Counted from the first letter of the stretch, positions 54,475 through 64,000 are shown. The stretch: 64,000 bases of DNA from Rhizobium sp. Leaf371 (GCF_001424045.1 NZ_LMQB01000023.1:1-64000); one strand, 5' to 3'. The notes: generated by a model from the sequence alone, not told the origin. Translations and numbers: made by a program.

Positions 54475-54504
54475 AATGCCCGGTTCTTCTCAGTTCCGGG
54501 CATT
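54475..54504 (+). terminator. Intra-operon hairpin between potF and potG
   Basis: Arms AATGCCCGG (54475-54483) and CCGGGCATT (54496-54504) followed by TT, 12 bp after potF. It probably acts as a partial terminator or mRNA-stabilising stem, giving more potF than potGHI product. Confidence 0.65.
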
Positions 54505-54563
54505 TTCCATCCTGCGGCGTCCTTCCTTCAGCTCACGCGGCCTCGGCCCATCGGGAACCCTTC

Positions 54564-55706
54564 ATGAAGTCACTTGGCAGCATTCGCCGCTCCTTCTCGC
54601 CCTGGACGGACCCCTCGTCCAAACCCTTCATCTCGTTTCGCAACGTCACCAAACGGTTCGGCGATTTCGTCGCGGTGGACGATCTCTCGCTCGACATCTA
54701 CACGCGCGAGTTCCACGCTCTGCTCGGCGCGTCCGGCTGCGGAAAATCGACGCTGCTGCGCATGCTCGCCGGCTTCGAACAACCGACCTCGGGCGAGATC
54801 ATCCTCGACGGGCAGAACCTGGCGGGCATTCCGCCCTATCGCCGCCCCGTCAACATGATGTTCCAGTCCTACGCCCTGTTTCCGCATATGACGGTGGAGA
54901 CCAACATCGCCTTCGGCCTGAAACAGGACGGCATGCCGAAGCCGGCGATTGCCGAACGTGTGACGCAGATGCTGAAACTGGTGAAGATGGAGCAGTTCGC
55001 CAAGCGCAAGCCGCACCAGCTCTCCGGCGGCCAGCGCCAGCGCGTGGCGCTCGCCCGGTCGCTGGCCAAGCAGCCGAAGGTGCTGCTGCTCGACGAACCG
55101 CTCGGCGCGCTCGACAAGAAGCTGCGCGAGGAAACCCAGTTCGAACTGATGGACCTGCAGCAGGATCTCGGCCTCACCTTCGTCGTCGTGACGCACGACC
55201 AGGAAGAGGCGATGACCATGGCCGACCGCATCGCCGTGATGGCGCATGGCAAGGTCATCCAGGTGGCGACGCCGGCCGAGATCTATGAGGCGCCCAATTC
55301 CCGCTTCGTGGCCGACTTCATCGGCGACGTGAACATTTTCGACGGCACCGTCACGCGGGCGCAGGCCTCCGAGATCCGCATCGAGGCGGATGCGGGCTTT
55401 GCCATCGAGGCGGCCAGCAGCGAACATCCAAGCGAGGGCGCCAAGGCAGGCTTTGCCATCCGGCCCGAAAAGATCCGCGTCGGGCGGCAGGTGCCGGCCG
55501 GCGGCCCCGTCAATGCGGCCGAGGGCGAGCTCTGGGATATCGCCTATCTCGGCGACATGACCGTCTACCACGTCAAGCTGAACGGCGGGAAGATCGTCAA
55601 GGCCTCGTCGCTGAACGCGGTGCGCGCGGTCGAGGACCCGCTCGGCTACGACCAGAAGGTCTGGATCTCCTTCGACCGGGATGCCGGCGTCGTGCTGAAG
55701 GATTGA
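54564..55706 (+). CDS. potG: Polyamine ABC transporter ATP-binding protein PotG
   Basis: 380 residues from ATG 54564. Walker A GASGCGKST, signature LSGGQRQRVALARSL, Walker B VLLLDEPLGALDKKLRE, H-loop VTHDQEEAMTMADRIAVM. A C-terminal TOBE-type regulatory domain (about 290-375) contains FAIRPEKIRVG. It energises import through PotH/PotI and ends 4 bp before potH. Confidence 0.94.
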   Translation: MKSLGSIRRSFSPWTDPSSKPFISFRNVTKRFGDFVAVDDLSLDIYTREFHALLGASGCGKSTLLRMLAGFEQPTSGEIILDGQNLAGIPPYRRPVNMMFQSYALFPHMTVETNIAFGLKQDGMPKPAIAERVTQMLKLVKMEQFAKRKPHQLSGGQRQRVALARSLAKQPKVLLLDEPLGALDKKLREETQFELMDLQQDLGLTFVVVTHDQEEAMTMADRIAVMAHGKVIQVATPAEIYEAPNSRFVADFIGDVNIFDGTVTRAQASEIRIEADAGFAIEAASSEHPSEGAKAGFAIRPEKIRVGRQVPAGGPVNAAEGELWDIAYLGDMTVYHVKLNGGKIVKASSLNAVRAVEDPLGYDQKVWISFDRDAGVVLKD

Positions 55707-55710
55707 GCCG

Positions 55711-56622
55711 ATGAACAGGCTGCTCCCCGCCCTCGTCAACCGCCTCGTGATCATCATCCCCTATGCGTGGCTGCTGGTCTTCTTCCTCGTTCCCTTCTTC
55801 ATCGTGCTCCGCATCTCGCTGTCGGAAGCCGCCGTTGCCATGCCGCCCTATCTGCCGGTCTTTGCCTGGGCGGACGGCCTTTCGGGCTTCATCGACAACA
55901 TCCGGCAGTTCTCCTTCGACAATTATGTCTGGCTGACGGAAGACGCGCTCTACACCAACGCCTATCTCTCGAGCCTCACCATCGCGCTGATCTCGACCGT
56001 CCTGACGCTCCTCATCGCCTATCCCATCGCCTATGGCATGGCGAAGGCGCCGGCCACGCTGCGGCCGACCCTGCTGATGCTGGTGATCCTGCCGTTCTGG
56101 ACGAGCTTTCTCATCCGCGTCTATGCCTGGATCGCCATCCTGAAGCCGGAAGGCCTGCTCAACCAGCTGCTTCTCTCGACGGGGATCATCAGCGAGCCGC
56201 TGATCATCCTCAACACCAATACGGCGATCTATATCGGCATCGTCTATTCCTACCTGCCCTTCATGGTGCTGCCGCTATATTCCGCGCTCGAAAAGATGGA
56301 TCACAGCCTGACGGAGGCCGCGCAGGATCTCGGCTGCACGCCGATTTCGGCCTTCTGGCGCATCACCTTTCCGCTGTCGCTGCCCGGCGTCGTCGCCGGC
56401 TGCCTGCTGGTGTTCATTCCCGCGGTCGGCGAGTTCGTCATTCCCGATCTTCTCGGCGGTTCGGAAACGCTGATGATCGGCAAGACGCTCTGGAACGAGT
56501 TCAATGCCAATCGCGACTGGCCCGTTTCTTCGGCCGTTGCCGCCATCCTGCTGATGATCCTGGTGGTGCCGATCATGTTCTTCCAGAACGCGCAGTCGCG
56601 CCTCGACCGCGAGGGACGATGA
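55711..56622 (+). CDS. potH: Polyamine ABC transporter permease PotH
   Basis: 303 residues, six membrane helices. The first is AWLLVFFLVPFFIVLRISL, then a long periplasmic loop (about 40-85) typical of PotB/PotH, and the EAA loop LTEAAQDLGCTPISAFWRITFPLSLPG (in part). ATG 55711 follows the potG stop by 4 bp, and the stop is 1 bp before potI. Confidence 0.94.
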   Translation: MNRLLPALVNRLVIIIPYAWLLVFFLVPFFIVLRISLSEAAVAMPPYLPVFAWADGLSGFIDNIRQFSFDNYVWLTEDALYTNAYLSSLTIALISTVLTLLIAYPIAYGMAKAPATLRPTLLMLVILPFWTSFLIRVYAWIAILKPEGLLNQLLLSTGIISEPLIILNTNTAIYIGIVYSYLPFMVLPLYSALEKMDHSLTEAAQDLGCTPISAFWRITFPLSLPGVVAGCLLVFIPAVGEFVIPDLLGGSETLMIGKTLWNEFNANRDWPVSSAVAAILLMILVVPIMFFQNAQSRLDREGR

Positions 56623-56623
56623 C

Positions 56624-57442
56624 ATGAACCGCTGGTCCCGCTTCAACATCGCCTCCATCGTCATCGGCTTTGCCTTCCTTTATCTGCCGATCGTGCTTTT
56701 GGTCGTCTTCTCCTTCAACGCCTCCAAGCTCGTCACTGTCTGGGCCGGATTCTCGACGCAATGGTACGCGCAGCTCTTCCGCAACCAGGCTCTGATGGAT
56801 GCCGCCTGGGTGACGGTGCGCGTCGGCCTGCTCTCCGCCACGGTCGCCACCGTTCTCGGCACGCTGGCCGCGCTCGCGATGACGCGCTATCAGCGCTTTC
56901 ACGGCCGCGTTCTGTTTTCGGGCATGATCTACGCGCCGCTCGTCATGCCCGAGGTCATCACCGGCCTGTCGATGCTGCTGCTCTTCGTCGCCATCGGCTT
57001 CGATCGCGGCTTCTGGACGCTGACGATCGCGCATATCACTTTCACCATGTGCTTCGTCGCCGTCGTCATCCAGTCGCGGCTGGCGAGCTTCGACCGGTCG
57101 ATCGAGGAGGCGGCGCTCGACCTCGGCGCCACGCCCACCGCCACCTTCTTTCAGGTGACGCTGCCGGTCATCGCGCCCGCCGTCTTCTCCGGCTGGGTGC
57201 TCGCCTTCACCCTGTCGCTCGATGACCTGGTGATCTCGAGCTTCACCTCCGGCCCCGGTGCGACGACGCTGCCGATGAAGATCTACAGCCAGGTGCGCCT
57301 CGGCGTCACGCCCGAGATCAACGCCGCCTGCACCATCCTCATCGGCATCGTCGCCACCGGCGTCCTCATCGCCTCCGTCGTCTCCCGCCGCCAGCAGATC
57401 CAGCGGGAACGCGACGAACGCGCGGCGTTTGCCGGGGGGTGA
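56624..57442 (+). CDS. potI: Polyamine ABC transporter permease PotI
   Basis: 272 residues, six membrane helices. The N-terminus is IASIVIGFAFLYLPIVLLVVFSFN with the following WYAQLF typical of PotC/PotI, and the EAA loop is IEEAALDLGATPTATFFQVTLP. It is the last gene of the operon, one base after potH, and is convergent with a chemoreceptor gene. Confidence 0.94.
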   Translation: MNRWSRFNIASIVIGFAFLYLPIVLLVVFSFNASKLVTVWAGFSTQWYAQLFRNQALMDAAWVTVRVGLLSATVATVLGTLAALAMTRYQRFHGRVLFSGMIYAPLVMPEVITGLSMLLLFVAIGFDRGFWTLTIAHITFTMCFVAVVIQSRLASFDRSIEEAALDLGATPTATFFQVTLPVIAPAVFSGWVLAFTLSLDDLVISSFTSGPGATTLPMKIYSQVRLGVTPEINAACTILIGIVATGVLIASVVSRRQQIQRERDERAAFAGG

Positions 57443-57513
57443 GCGGGGCCTTTCTCGCGCCGGGTTAAGGTGCGGTGTTGATGGGTCCGGGCTCGTTCCG
57501 CTGCCATAATGCA

Positions 57514-57539
57514 GAACGCCGGGACAAAGCCCGGCGTTC
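57514..57539. terminator. Bidirectional hairpin between potI and the chemoreceptor gene
   Basis: Arms GAACGCCGGG (57514-57523) and CCCGGCGTTC (57530-57539), loop ACAAAG, in the 121-bp convergent gap. It has no long T-run. Confidence 0.6.
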
Positions 57540-57563
57540 GTGATCTCGCGGCCATCAGATCCC

Positions 57564-60089
57564 TCACGCCGCGCGGCCCATCCGGTGGCCGGTTGCGGGT
57601 TCCAGGCGGAACTGTTCGACCAGTTGCATCAGCGTGTCGGCCTGTTCCGCGAGGTTGCGGCTGGCGGTGGTCGCTTCGTCGACCATGGTCGCGTTCTGCT
57701 GAGTCATCTGGTCCATCTGGTTGACGGAGCCGTTGACCTCGTGGAGCGCAGAGGCCTGGTCGCGGCTGGCCGTGGCGATCATGTCGACATGATTGCTGAC
57801 GGTGACGATCTGCTGGCTGATGGAGGCGAGCACGGCGCCGGTCTCCCGGACGGCCTGAGACCCTGCGGTCACTTCGAGCGTGGATTTGTTGATGAGACCC
57901 TTGATCTCGCGGGCGGCACCGGCCGAGCGCTGGGCGAGTTCGCGCACTTCCTGCGCCACGACCGCAAATCCCCGTCCCGCTTCGCCCGCCCGCGCGGCCT
58001 CGATGCCGGCATTGAGTGCGAGAAGATTGGTCTGGAAGGCGATTTCGTCGATGACCTCGATGATCTGCTCGATCTGGCGCGAGGCCTCCTCGATGCGGCT
58101 CATGGCCGAGATCGCATTGCTGACCACGATACCCGAGCTGTCGGCGCTCTTCTTCGTGTGCGAGACGGCGACGTTGGCTTCATGCGCGCGCTCGGCCGAG
58201 GAGCGGACGGTCACCGTGATCTGATCGACGGCGGCGGCGGTTTCCTCGAGCGACGCGGCCTGGGCCTCGGTGCGGCGCGAGAGGCTGTCGGCGGAGGCGT
58301 GCAGGTCGTTGCCGCTGCGCTGGATATGGACGGCGTTGTTGCGGATCTGCAGGAGCGTATCCTGCAGGCGGATGAGCGAGCCGTTGAAATCGACCCGCAG
58401 CTGTTCGAGGCGACCGTTGAAGGGTGTCTCGATCTGCTGCGACAGGTCGCCCTGGGCAAGCCGCCCGAGACCGGCGGCAAGCTGGCTCACCGCGAAATCG
58501 ATCTGGCTGTCCATCGCGCGCTTCTCGGCATCGTTGCGGCTGCGCTCCGCATCGGCCTGCAGCCGCTGCTCCTCGCTCTCCGCCTCGATGCGCACCTTGG
58601 ACAGGGCGTTCTCCTTGAAGATGCCGAGCGCACGGGCCATGTCGCCGATCTCGTCCTGCCGGGCATCGCCGTCGATGCGCGTGTCGAGCGCGCCGTCGGC
58701 CAGCCTCCGCATGGCCGCGGTGATCTGGCCGATCGGGCCCTTCAGCGTCAGCACCAGAGCGATGCCGGCGAGAAGGGCGATGACGACACCGCCGCCGGTC
58801 GCGAAGACCGAGACCTGATTGGCCTTTTCGCGCTCGATGGCGGCATTGGTCTTCTGCTCCTCGGCAAAGCCGACGAGCTGCTGCCAGATCTGGTCGATAT
58901 CGGCAGCGGCATCGGCGAATTCCTTGTGGCGCGCCGCGCTGACACCGATCAGCGACATGCTGTCGGCCTTGATCTTGTCGGCGACAGGCTGAACCTTTGC
59001 GGCGAGGCCCGCGAAGAACGGCATTTCCGGCGCGGTATAGGCGATTTTGAGGACTTCCTGGTTGAGGACGTTGATCTCGCGGGCCAGCCGCGCCTGGTCG
59101 GTCTGCTGGGACGTTTCGAGGAAGCTGCTGGCCGCAAGCCTTATGCCGGAGACGGCATTGACGATGGCGCGCGCGTTTTCGAGGATCTTGTTGGCCTTGA
59201 TCAGCGGTGCATCGAGCTTGCCGAAGGTTGCCGTCGCGTTGCGCATCGTGGCGGTGGCGGCCGTCTGGAACTGGATGCTGGCCTGGCGGAAGCGTGCGAG
59301 CAGCCGTCCGATCGCCTTGGCGTTCTCGTCGCTGACGTCACCGTTGCTGGCGAGCGTGCGGATTTCGCCGATCGTCGCCTTGAACGTATCGGCCACGGCT
59401 TTCTGGTTGGCCGGCAGCGCCGTGCCGATCTGGACGAGCACCTGTTCGAGGGCTGCCTGGCCGTCACGCGCCACCTTGATCTTGGCTTCCGGCGTCGCGG
59501 CGCGGGCAAAATCGGAGGTGATGCCGGTGAGAAGATCGCTGGATGCCGTCAGGCGCTCGGCCTCGCGCAGCAGCGACTTCGCCTTCGTCTCGTCGTCGCG
59601 CACGCGCTGTTCGACGGAGGTCGCCTCCTCGACCAGCTTGCCCTGCGTCGAGAGGAGAAGGCGGATGCTCTTGGTGATCGATGTGCGAAGCGCGACTTCC
59701 CCTTCATGCAGCTTCCAGAGTTCGCCGACGCGCTCGCGGATCTTGGCTGTACCGGCAATCGCATTGTCGAGCTGGCTCGCACCCTCGCTGTTCTCCATTT
59801 GGGCGCGCGTCGCGTTCAGCACCTGCTCCTGATTGGTGATTTTCAGGACGACGTCTTCCCGGGTCTTTTCGCTCGCATCCGTGAGGAAGGCGTTCATGCC
59901 GGCATAGACGTCGCGGAAGCCGGACAGCGACTGGAGCACGCTGTTGGAAATTTCCATGCGCCCCTGCAGCAGGCCGGACGCGTAGAGCCCCGTCAGCCCG
60001 ACGGCGCAGATGCTGACAACGAAAGGCAGGATAAAGAAGAGAACCTTCGTCTGAATCTTGAAGCGGGCAAGGATCTTGTCGATGAACAT
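57564..60089 (-). CDS. Large methyl-accepting chemotaxis protein with long (HBM-like) sensor
   Basis: 841 residues. TM1 about 15-37, a helical periplasmic sensor of nearly 390 residues, TM2 about 428-445 ([18 protein letters not shown]), HAMP, coiled coil, and signalling tip [20 protein letters not shown] near 675. The sensor length and all-helical character fit a helical bimodular (HBM) domain, known to bind organic acids in McpS-type receptors. There is no CheR-docking pentapeptide (the tail ends RMGRAA). It sits between polyamine uptake and polyamine catabolism genes, so a polyamine or related ligand is a fair guess, not shown. Confidence 0.9.
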   Translation of the reverse strand: MFIDKILARFKIQTKVLFFILPFVVSICAVGLTGLYASGLLQGRMEISNSVLQSLSGFRDVYAGMNAFLTDASEKTREDVVLKITNQEQVLNATRAQMENSEGASQLDNAIAGTAKIRERVGELWKLHEGEVALRTSITKSIRLLLSTQGKLVEEATSVEQRVRDDETKAKSLLREAERLTASSDLLTGITSDFARAATPEAKIKVARDGQAALEQVLVQIGTALPANQKAVADTFKATIGEIRTLASNGDVSDENAKAIGRLLARFRQASIQFQTAATATMRNATATFGKLDAPLIKANKILENARAIVNAVSGIRLAASSFLETSQQTDQARLAREINVLNQEVLKIAYTAPEMPFFAGLAAKVQPVADKIKADSMSLIGVSAARHKEFADAAADIDQIWQQLVGFAEEQKTNAAIEREKANQVSVFATGGGVVIALLAGIALVLTLKGPIGQITAAMRRLADGALDTRIDGDARQDEIGDMARALGIFKENALSKVRIEAESEEQRLQADAERSRNDAEKRAMDSQIDFAVSQLAAGLGRLAQGDLSQQIETPFNGRLEQLRVDFNGSLIRLQDTLLQIRNNAVHIQRSGNDLHASADSLSRRTEAQAASLEETAAAVDQITVTVRSSAERAHEANVAVSHTKKSADSSGIVVSNAISAMSRIEEASRQIEQIIEVIDEIAFQTNLLALNAGIEAARAGEAGRGFAVVAQEVRELAQRSAGAAREIKGLINKSTLEVTAGSQAVRETGAVLASISQQIVTVSNHVDMIATASRDQASALHEVNGSVNQMDQMTQQNATMVDEATTASRNLAEQADTLMQLVEQFRLEPATGHRMGRAA

Positions 60090-60554
60090 GGGCGCGTCCT
60101 GGCTTTCAGGCCTGCATACGCCTCCCCAGGGCCGTCATCGGCTTCATCGGTGCGCTTCATGTCAGGCCGTCATCATGGTCTGAAAGAATGCGGGGATGCC
60201 GCCAGCCGCTTCGCAATCATTGCAGGACGCCGCGCCCCTCCGGTCGCGTCGTCCAAGCCTGCTCCTCAATGGCGCCAGCTTGAACCAGATGCGTTAATTT
60301 CATGTAAGCGGGAATTGACCCTGTCATGCCGCTGCCATGTCGGCGTGGCAGAAGGCAGCAACGCGCTCTTCGGCCCTGCACGTGCGAGGCGGATGGACGT
60401 CAAAGAAAAAGGCCCGCGAGGGGCCACGTCGTCGGAGAATTGCGCGTATGCTTGAGGCAGACCGTGACTGCTCTCGACACGACTTGAGAACGTCGAGCGA
60501 TATCGGGCTGCAGACACGATGCAGCCCAGAGGAAAATCGCCGCTGCGTGTTGGC
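60090..60554. other. Intergenic region with two hairpins
   Basis: About 465 bp between the chemoreceptor start and a small membrane-protein gene. The stems at 60411-60425 (GGCCC/GGGCC, followed on the minus strand by T5) and 60505-60527 are probable terminators of the small gene. The remainder should hold the chemoreceptor promoter; no consensus is obvious. Confidence 0.5.
60505..60527 (-). terminator. Hairpin after the 50-aa gene
   Basis: Arms GGGCTGCA (60505-60512) and TGCAGCCC (60520-60527), 27 bp past the stop on the minus strand. A second stem with a T5 tail follows at 60406-60425. Confidence 0.6.
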
Positions 60555-60707
60555 TCAGAACGAGCCGAGCGTCGCGAGACCGAGAATGGCAACCGCGGTC
60601 AGAATGGCGGCGGCCGTATAGGTCAGCGCGAGAATCCGCTGTGTACGGCTGTCATCGGCCTTTGCGATGGCGATGGCACGGGCATTGCGTCGGCTATGCT
60701 GGTTCAT
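60555..60707 (-). CDS. Small single-helix membrane protein, 50 aa
   Basis: From ATG 60707 the peptide has a basic N-terminal half (MNQHSRRNARAIAIAKADDSR) and one membrane helix (ILALTYTAAAILTAVAILGLATLGSF, in part). GAAGGA lies about 11 bases upstream. The open frame extends further but through sequence that does not look coding. The family is unknown. No exact EcfG promoter was found, unlike the other tiny membrane proteins in the window. Confidence 0.65.
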   Translation of the reverse strand: MNQHSRRNARAIAIAKADDSRTQRILALTYTAAAILTAVAILGLATLGSF

Positions 60708-61101
60708 GATATCATGTCCTTCCGTCCGAAGAGAATAGACCCGGTTGAGACGATCCACCAGACACTTTCTGCCGCACCCGTTAAAAATGCGAGAATCGCG
60801 CCACTGCGGGGACAATCCGTTCCCAGTCGTCAGGTAGGGTCGGAGCGTTTCGTTAACAAGACCTGACGCTCCCTCACGCTTTCGGCATTCCGCATTCTCC
60901 CGGGTGGGAGCCATATCGCATCAGCGATTTATCCTGATAAAAACAAGGGGATAGCCAGCAGAGAGGCGTGCGCGTGTCCGGGCGGGCGCGACAATGCTGC
61001 ATCCCGATATCCGGCAGACCCGGCCTGTCCTGGCCCACCGTCGTCGCGTCATCGTGATCGCCGAATGACGATCACGGAAATGTGATCGTCATGCATGCCG
61101 T
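60708..61101. other. Intergenic region
   Basis: About 390 bp without a gene. It should contain the promoter of the 50-residue protein gene. Near its right end is a strong hairpin belonging to the flavoprotein gene. Confidence 0.45.
61065..61092 (-). terminator. Hairpin after the BaiN-like gene
   Basis: Arms ATGACGATCAC (61065-61075) and GTGATCGTCAT (61082-61092) pair perfectly over 11 bp, 10 bp past the stop. It lacks a T-run. Confidence 0.6.
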
Positions 61102-62286
61102 TCAGACGGCCTGTCCGCAGCAGAAGCCGGAGGCCCAGGCCCATTGAAAGTTATAGCCGCCGAGCCAACCGGTGACATCGACGCATTCGCCGATGAAGAA
61201 AAGACCGGGAACGGCTTTCGCCATCAGGGTGCGGGACTCCAGATGGCGGGTATCCACGCCGCCCAGCGTCACCTCCGCCGTCCGGTAGCCTTCCGACCCC
61301 GCCGGCTTCAGCGACCAGCCGGAGACGAGGGCCACGAGCCGGTCGATCGTCTTGTCGGAGAGGTCGGCCACCGGCTTGTCGAGCAGTCCGGCCTCCAAAG
61401 CGAGATGCTGGGCGAGGCGTTTCGGCAGATGTTCGCCGAGCACGGTCTGCACCGCCTGCCGGCCTTGCGTGTGGCGGGCCGCTTTCATCGCGCCGCCGAG
61501 GTCCGTTGTGGGCTCGAAGGCCAAGCGGATTTCATCACCCTCGCGCCAGTAGGACGAGATCTGCAGGATCGCCGGCCCGCTGAGGCCGCGATGGGTGAAG
61601 AGCATCGCCTCATCAAACGTCGTCTTGCCGCAGGCGGCGCGCACATCGACGGCGAGACCCGCGAGCGCGCCGAGGCTTTCCTTCACGGCATCGGCCACCG
61701 TCAGCGGCACGAGGCCGGGGCGCGTCTCGACCAGGCCGAGGCCGAACTGCTCGGCGACACGATAGGCAAAACCGGTCGCGCCCATCTTCGGGATCGATTT
61801 GCCGCCGGTGGCGATGACGAGCGCACGGGCGTCGATCGTCTCCTCGGCAAGGACGACGCGAAAGCCGGTGGCGGCGGCTTCGACACCGGTAATCTCGGTT
61901 TCCAGCCGGAGCACCGCGCCGACGGCCCGCATCTCCTCCAGAAGCATGCGGACGATGTCGCGGGCCGTGTCGTCGCAAAACAGCTGACCGAGCGTCTTTT
62001 CATGCCAGGCGATGCCGTGCCGCTCGACCAGAGCGACAAAATCGCGCGGCGTGTAGCGGGCGAGTGCCGATTTGGCGAAATGCGGGTTCTGCGAGAGGAA
62101 ATGGGCGGGCGCCGTGTGAAGGTTGGTAAAGTTGCACCGGCCGCCGCCGGAGATGCGGATCTTTTCGCCCGGCGCTTTGGCATGATCGAGGACGAGCACG
62201 CTGCGGCCCCGGCGACCGGCTTCCGCTGCGCACATCATTCCCGCAGCGCCTGCGCCGATGATCACCACGTCGAAGCTTTTCGCCAC
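61102..62286 (-). CDS. BaiN/HI0933-family NAD(P)/FAD-dependent oxidoreductase
   Basis: 394 residues. FAD-binding VVIIGAGAAGMMCAAEAGRRG at 8-27 (in part), then ISGGGRCNFTN, the family hallmark, VIATGGKSIPKMGATG, and C-terminal LFFIGECVDVTGWLGGYNFQWAWASG (in part). Members are flavoproteins of largely unknown activity; BaiN reduces bile-acid enones in clostridia, which is not expected here. It is divergent from puuA with a 135-bp gap. Confidence 0.9.
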   Translation of the reverse strand: MAKSFDVVIIGAGAAGMMCAAEAGRRGRSVLVLDHAKAPGEKIRISGGGRCNFTNLHTAPAHFLSQNPHFAKSALARYTPRDFVALVERHGIAWHEKTLGQLFCDDTARDIVRMLLEEMRAVGAVLRLETEITGVEAAATGFRVVLAEETIDARALVIATGGKSIPKMGATGFAYRVAEQFGLGLVETRPGLVPLTVADAVKESLGALAGLAVDVRAACGKTTFDEAMLFTHRGLSGPAILQISSYWREGDEIRLAFEPTTDLGGAMKAARHTQGRQAVQTVLGEHLPKRLAQHLALEAGLLDKPVADLSDKTIDRLVALVSGWSLKPAGSEGYRTAEVTLGGVDTRHLESRTLMAKAVPGLFFIGECVDVTGWLGGYNFQWAWASGFCCGQAV

Positions 62287-62421
62287 GTCGCGTCTCCTTT
62301 TCGTCTTTCACGTCCGGATAACGGCAATGCGACGTCGTCGCCAGCGATTTCGGCGCGTGCAAGCTGGCCAATCCTTAAACACCGTCTATGATAGAGATAT
62401 CCGAAAGAACCCCGGTGATTT

Positions 62422-63858
62422 ATGCCTGCGAAGAAAACCATCGCCAACACGACGACGAAATCCAGCAAAAGCAACAAGATCCCATCCGCCCTCCAGGCGC
62501 CGCGCGGCGTGAAGACCTGGAAGGAGGCCGCCGACTGGCTGAAGGTTCGCGGCATCGAGGACGTGGAGTGCATCACCCCCGATATCGCCGGTGTTCCCCG
62601 CGGCAAGATGATGCCGTCTTCGAAGTTCACCTCCAACACCTCGCTCGCTCTGCCCTCCGCCATCTACCGGCACACGATTTCGGGCGAGTATCCCGAGGAG
62701 ACCGGCGATTTCCGCTATGACAGCCGCGACAGCGACATCAAGCTCGTGCCGGACCTCTCCACACTTTCGATCGTGCCCTGGGAGACCGACCCGACCGCGC
62801 AGGTGATCTGCGACATCGCCGGTTCCAAAGGCGAGAACGTGCCCTATACGCCGCGCAACGTGCTGAAACACGTGTTGGAGCTTTACCGGCTGAAAGGCTG
62901 GAAGCCGGTGGTCGCACCCGAGATCGAGTTCTACCTCGTCGCCAAGAACGACGATCCCGACTATCCGCTGCATCCGCCGAAAGGCCGCTCCGGCCGCTCG
63001 ATCCAGGGGGGACAGGCCTATTCGATCGCCGGCGTCAACGAGTTCGACGAACTGATCGACGACATCTATCACTTCTCCGAAAAGCAGGGCCTGGAGATCG
63101 ATACGCTGATCCACGAAGAGGGACCGGCGCAGCTCGAGATCAACCTGCGGCACGGCGACCCGATCGAGCTGGCCGACCAGGTGTTTCTGTTCAAGCGCAC
63201 GATCCGCGAAGCCGCGCTGAAGCACGGGATCTACGCGACCTTCATGGCGAAGCCGATGCAGAGCCAGGCGGGCTCGGCCATGCACATTCACCAGTCGATC
63301 GTCGAGGTGAACACCGGCCGCAACCTGTTTTCGAATGCGGACGGCACGGCCTCCAAGGAGTTCTTCCACTTCATCGGAGGCATGCAGACCTACATTCCGA
63401 AGGCGCTGTCGATGATGGCGCCCTACGTCAACTCCTATCGCCGGCTGACGCCCGACATGTCGGCACCGGTCAACAATGCCTGGGGCTACGACAACCGGAC
63501 GACGGCCTTTCGTGTGCCGGATTCCGAGCCGGCCGCGCGGCGGGTGGAAAACCGGTTGCCGAGTTCGGATGCCAACCCCTATCTCGCCCTCGCGGCCTCG
63601 CTCGGCTGCGGCTATCTCGGCCTGACACAGGGCCTGGAGCCGACGGCACCGGCCGACGACAGCGTCAACACCAAGGCGATCGAGCTTCCGCGCGGTCTTC
63701 TGGAAGCGGTCGCGGCACTGGAAGCGGAACCCGCCTTCCATGACGTGTTCTCGGCCGAGTTCATCGCCATCTATGCCGGCGTGAAGCGCGGCGAGTTCGA
63801 GACGTTCATGCAGGTGATCAGCCCCTGGGAGCGGGAATATCTGCTTCTCAACGTGTGA
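62422..63858 (+). CDS. puuA: Gamma-glutamylputrescine synthetase-like enzyme (glutamine synthetase family)
   Basis: 478 residues. A Lys/Ser/Thr-rich N-terminal extension (about 1-25) precedes the beta-grasp region. Active-site motifs of the GS family: EIEFYLV (metal Glu), EEGPAQLEINL, KPMQSQAGSAMHIHQS (His/metal) and NRLPSSDANPYLALAA with the preceding RRVENR. Gamma-glutamylates putrescine with ATP and glutamate, the first step of the Puu pathway. The following puuB-type gene and the nearby potFGHI uptake operon support this over a true GlnA role. Some homologues act on other amines. Confidence 0.88.
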   Translation: MPAKKTIANTTTKSSKSNKIPSALQAPRGVKTWKEAADWLKVRGIEDVECITPDIAGVPRGKMMPSSKFTSNTSLALPSAIYRHTISGEYPEETGDFRYDSRDSDIKLVPDLSTLSIVPWETDPTAQVICDIAGSKGENVPYTPRNVLKHVLELYRLKGWKPVVAPEIEFYLVAKNDDPDYPLHPPKGRSGRSIQGGQAYSIAGVNEFDELIDDIYHFSEKQGLEIDTLIHEEGPAQLEINLRHGDPIELADQVFLFKRTIREAALKHGIYATFMAKPMQSQAGSAMHIHQSIVEVNTGRNLFSNADGTASKEFFHFIGGMQTYIPKALSMMAPYVNSYRRLTPDMSAPVNNAWGYDNRTTAFRVPDSEPAARRVENRLPSSDANPYLALAASLGCGYLGLTQGLEPTAPADDSVNTKAIELPRGLLEAVAALEAEPAFHDVFSAEFIAIYAGVKRGEFETFMQVISPWEREYLLLNV

Positions 63859-63866
63859 GCCGGGAC

Positions 63867-64000
63867 ATGACCTCTCCGGAAAAGTGGCAGAGCCCGATCT
63901 CGCCCGGGATCTCGTGGTACGAAGATGCCGTCGGCGAGCGACCTGCCTATCCAACGCTCGACGGCGACATGATCGCGGATGTCGCCGTGATCGGCGGCGG
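63867..64000 (+). CDS. puuB: Gamma-glutamylputrescine oxidase-like FAD oxidoreductase (5' part, runs off window)
   Basis: Starts at ATG 63867, 8 bp after puuA. The visible 44 codons (MTSPEKWQSPISPGISWYED.. with DVAVIGGG at the edge) match the PuuB/OrdL N-terminus, ending inside the FAD-binding Rossmann motif. The enzyme would oxidise gamma-glutamylputrescine to the aldehyde, the step after PuuA. The rest lies to the right. Confidence 0.8.
   Translation, partial: MTSPEKWQSPISPGISWYEDAVGERPAYPTLDGDMIADVAVIGG

Noticed and set aside
57540-60455. Open frame of 971 codons on the plus strand
   Set aside because: It is antisense to the large chemoreceptor, whose domains and tip are unmistakable; the plus frame has no domain.

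Overview
The window looks like chromosomal DNA of a high-GC alphaproteobacterium of the Rhizobiaceae (Rhizobium/Agrobacterium/Shinella-like). The evidence is a RirA-type iron regulator with its three cluster cysteines, a PhyR/NepR general stress module with EcfG-type promoters, a phasin, a PdhS-like sensor kinase, an ScfR-like regulator, and a tRNA-His with A73 and no G-1. The genus is not resolved. No rRNA, CRISPR array or prophage was seen.

Layout. 1-3.3 kb is an accessory edge of lower GC: the terminus of an IS21-like element (1-110) has cut off the 3' end of a STAND-type NTPase gene, followed by small orphan ORFs. 3.0-4.0 kb holds a small glycosyltransferase whose reading frame seems to break at a G-run. 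4.1-15.4 kb is a general-stress-response neighbourhood. It has phyR with divergent nepR, a second NepR-like gene, and small genes for BON, PRC-barrel, DUF1328, DUF3309, glycine-zipper and TIGR02587/02588-type proteins. Eight exact GGAAC-N16/17-CGTT motifs sit here, all pointing at genes. 15.4-18.4 kb holds RidA and a PepSY/response-regulator/kinase operon. 18.4-24.1 kb is dppABCDF (minus strand). 24.5-29.1 kb carries a LuxR solo, a lone receiver, rirA with an Irr-box-like palindrome, mmsA and a divergent LysR gene. 29.3-36.8 kb is the histidine utilisation locus hutF / hutI-H-G-U-D with a HutC-type operator between the two arms. 36.9-42.7 kb has an MTOX/sarcosine-oxidase-like enzyme, a membrane alpha/beta hydrolase, a lipoprotein and a chemoreceptor with a CheR-docking tail. 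42.8-45.2 kb is a low-GC insert next to tRNA-His: a short decayed ORF, then a two-gene module (DUF3644/HEPN-like protein plus winged-helix/membrane-tail protein) that is a candidate defence system. 45.4-53.2 kb has a phasin with a PhaR-like palindrome, a 1342-residue sensor kinase, small proteins and an ScfR-like regulator. 53.3-64 kb is devoted largely to polyamines: potFGHI, a large chemoreceptor, a BaiN-like flavoprotein, puuA, and the start of puuB running off the window.

How the genes fit together. Nitrogen scavenging dominates the core part (dipeptides, histidine, polyamines, D-/N-methyl-amino acids). The first 15 kb is a stress-response block whose regulators and several likely targets lie side by side. 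No ecfG sigma gene and no hutC gene are present in the window, so both regulators must be encoded elsewhere.
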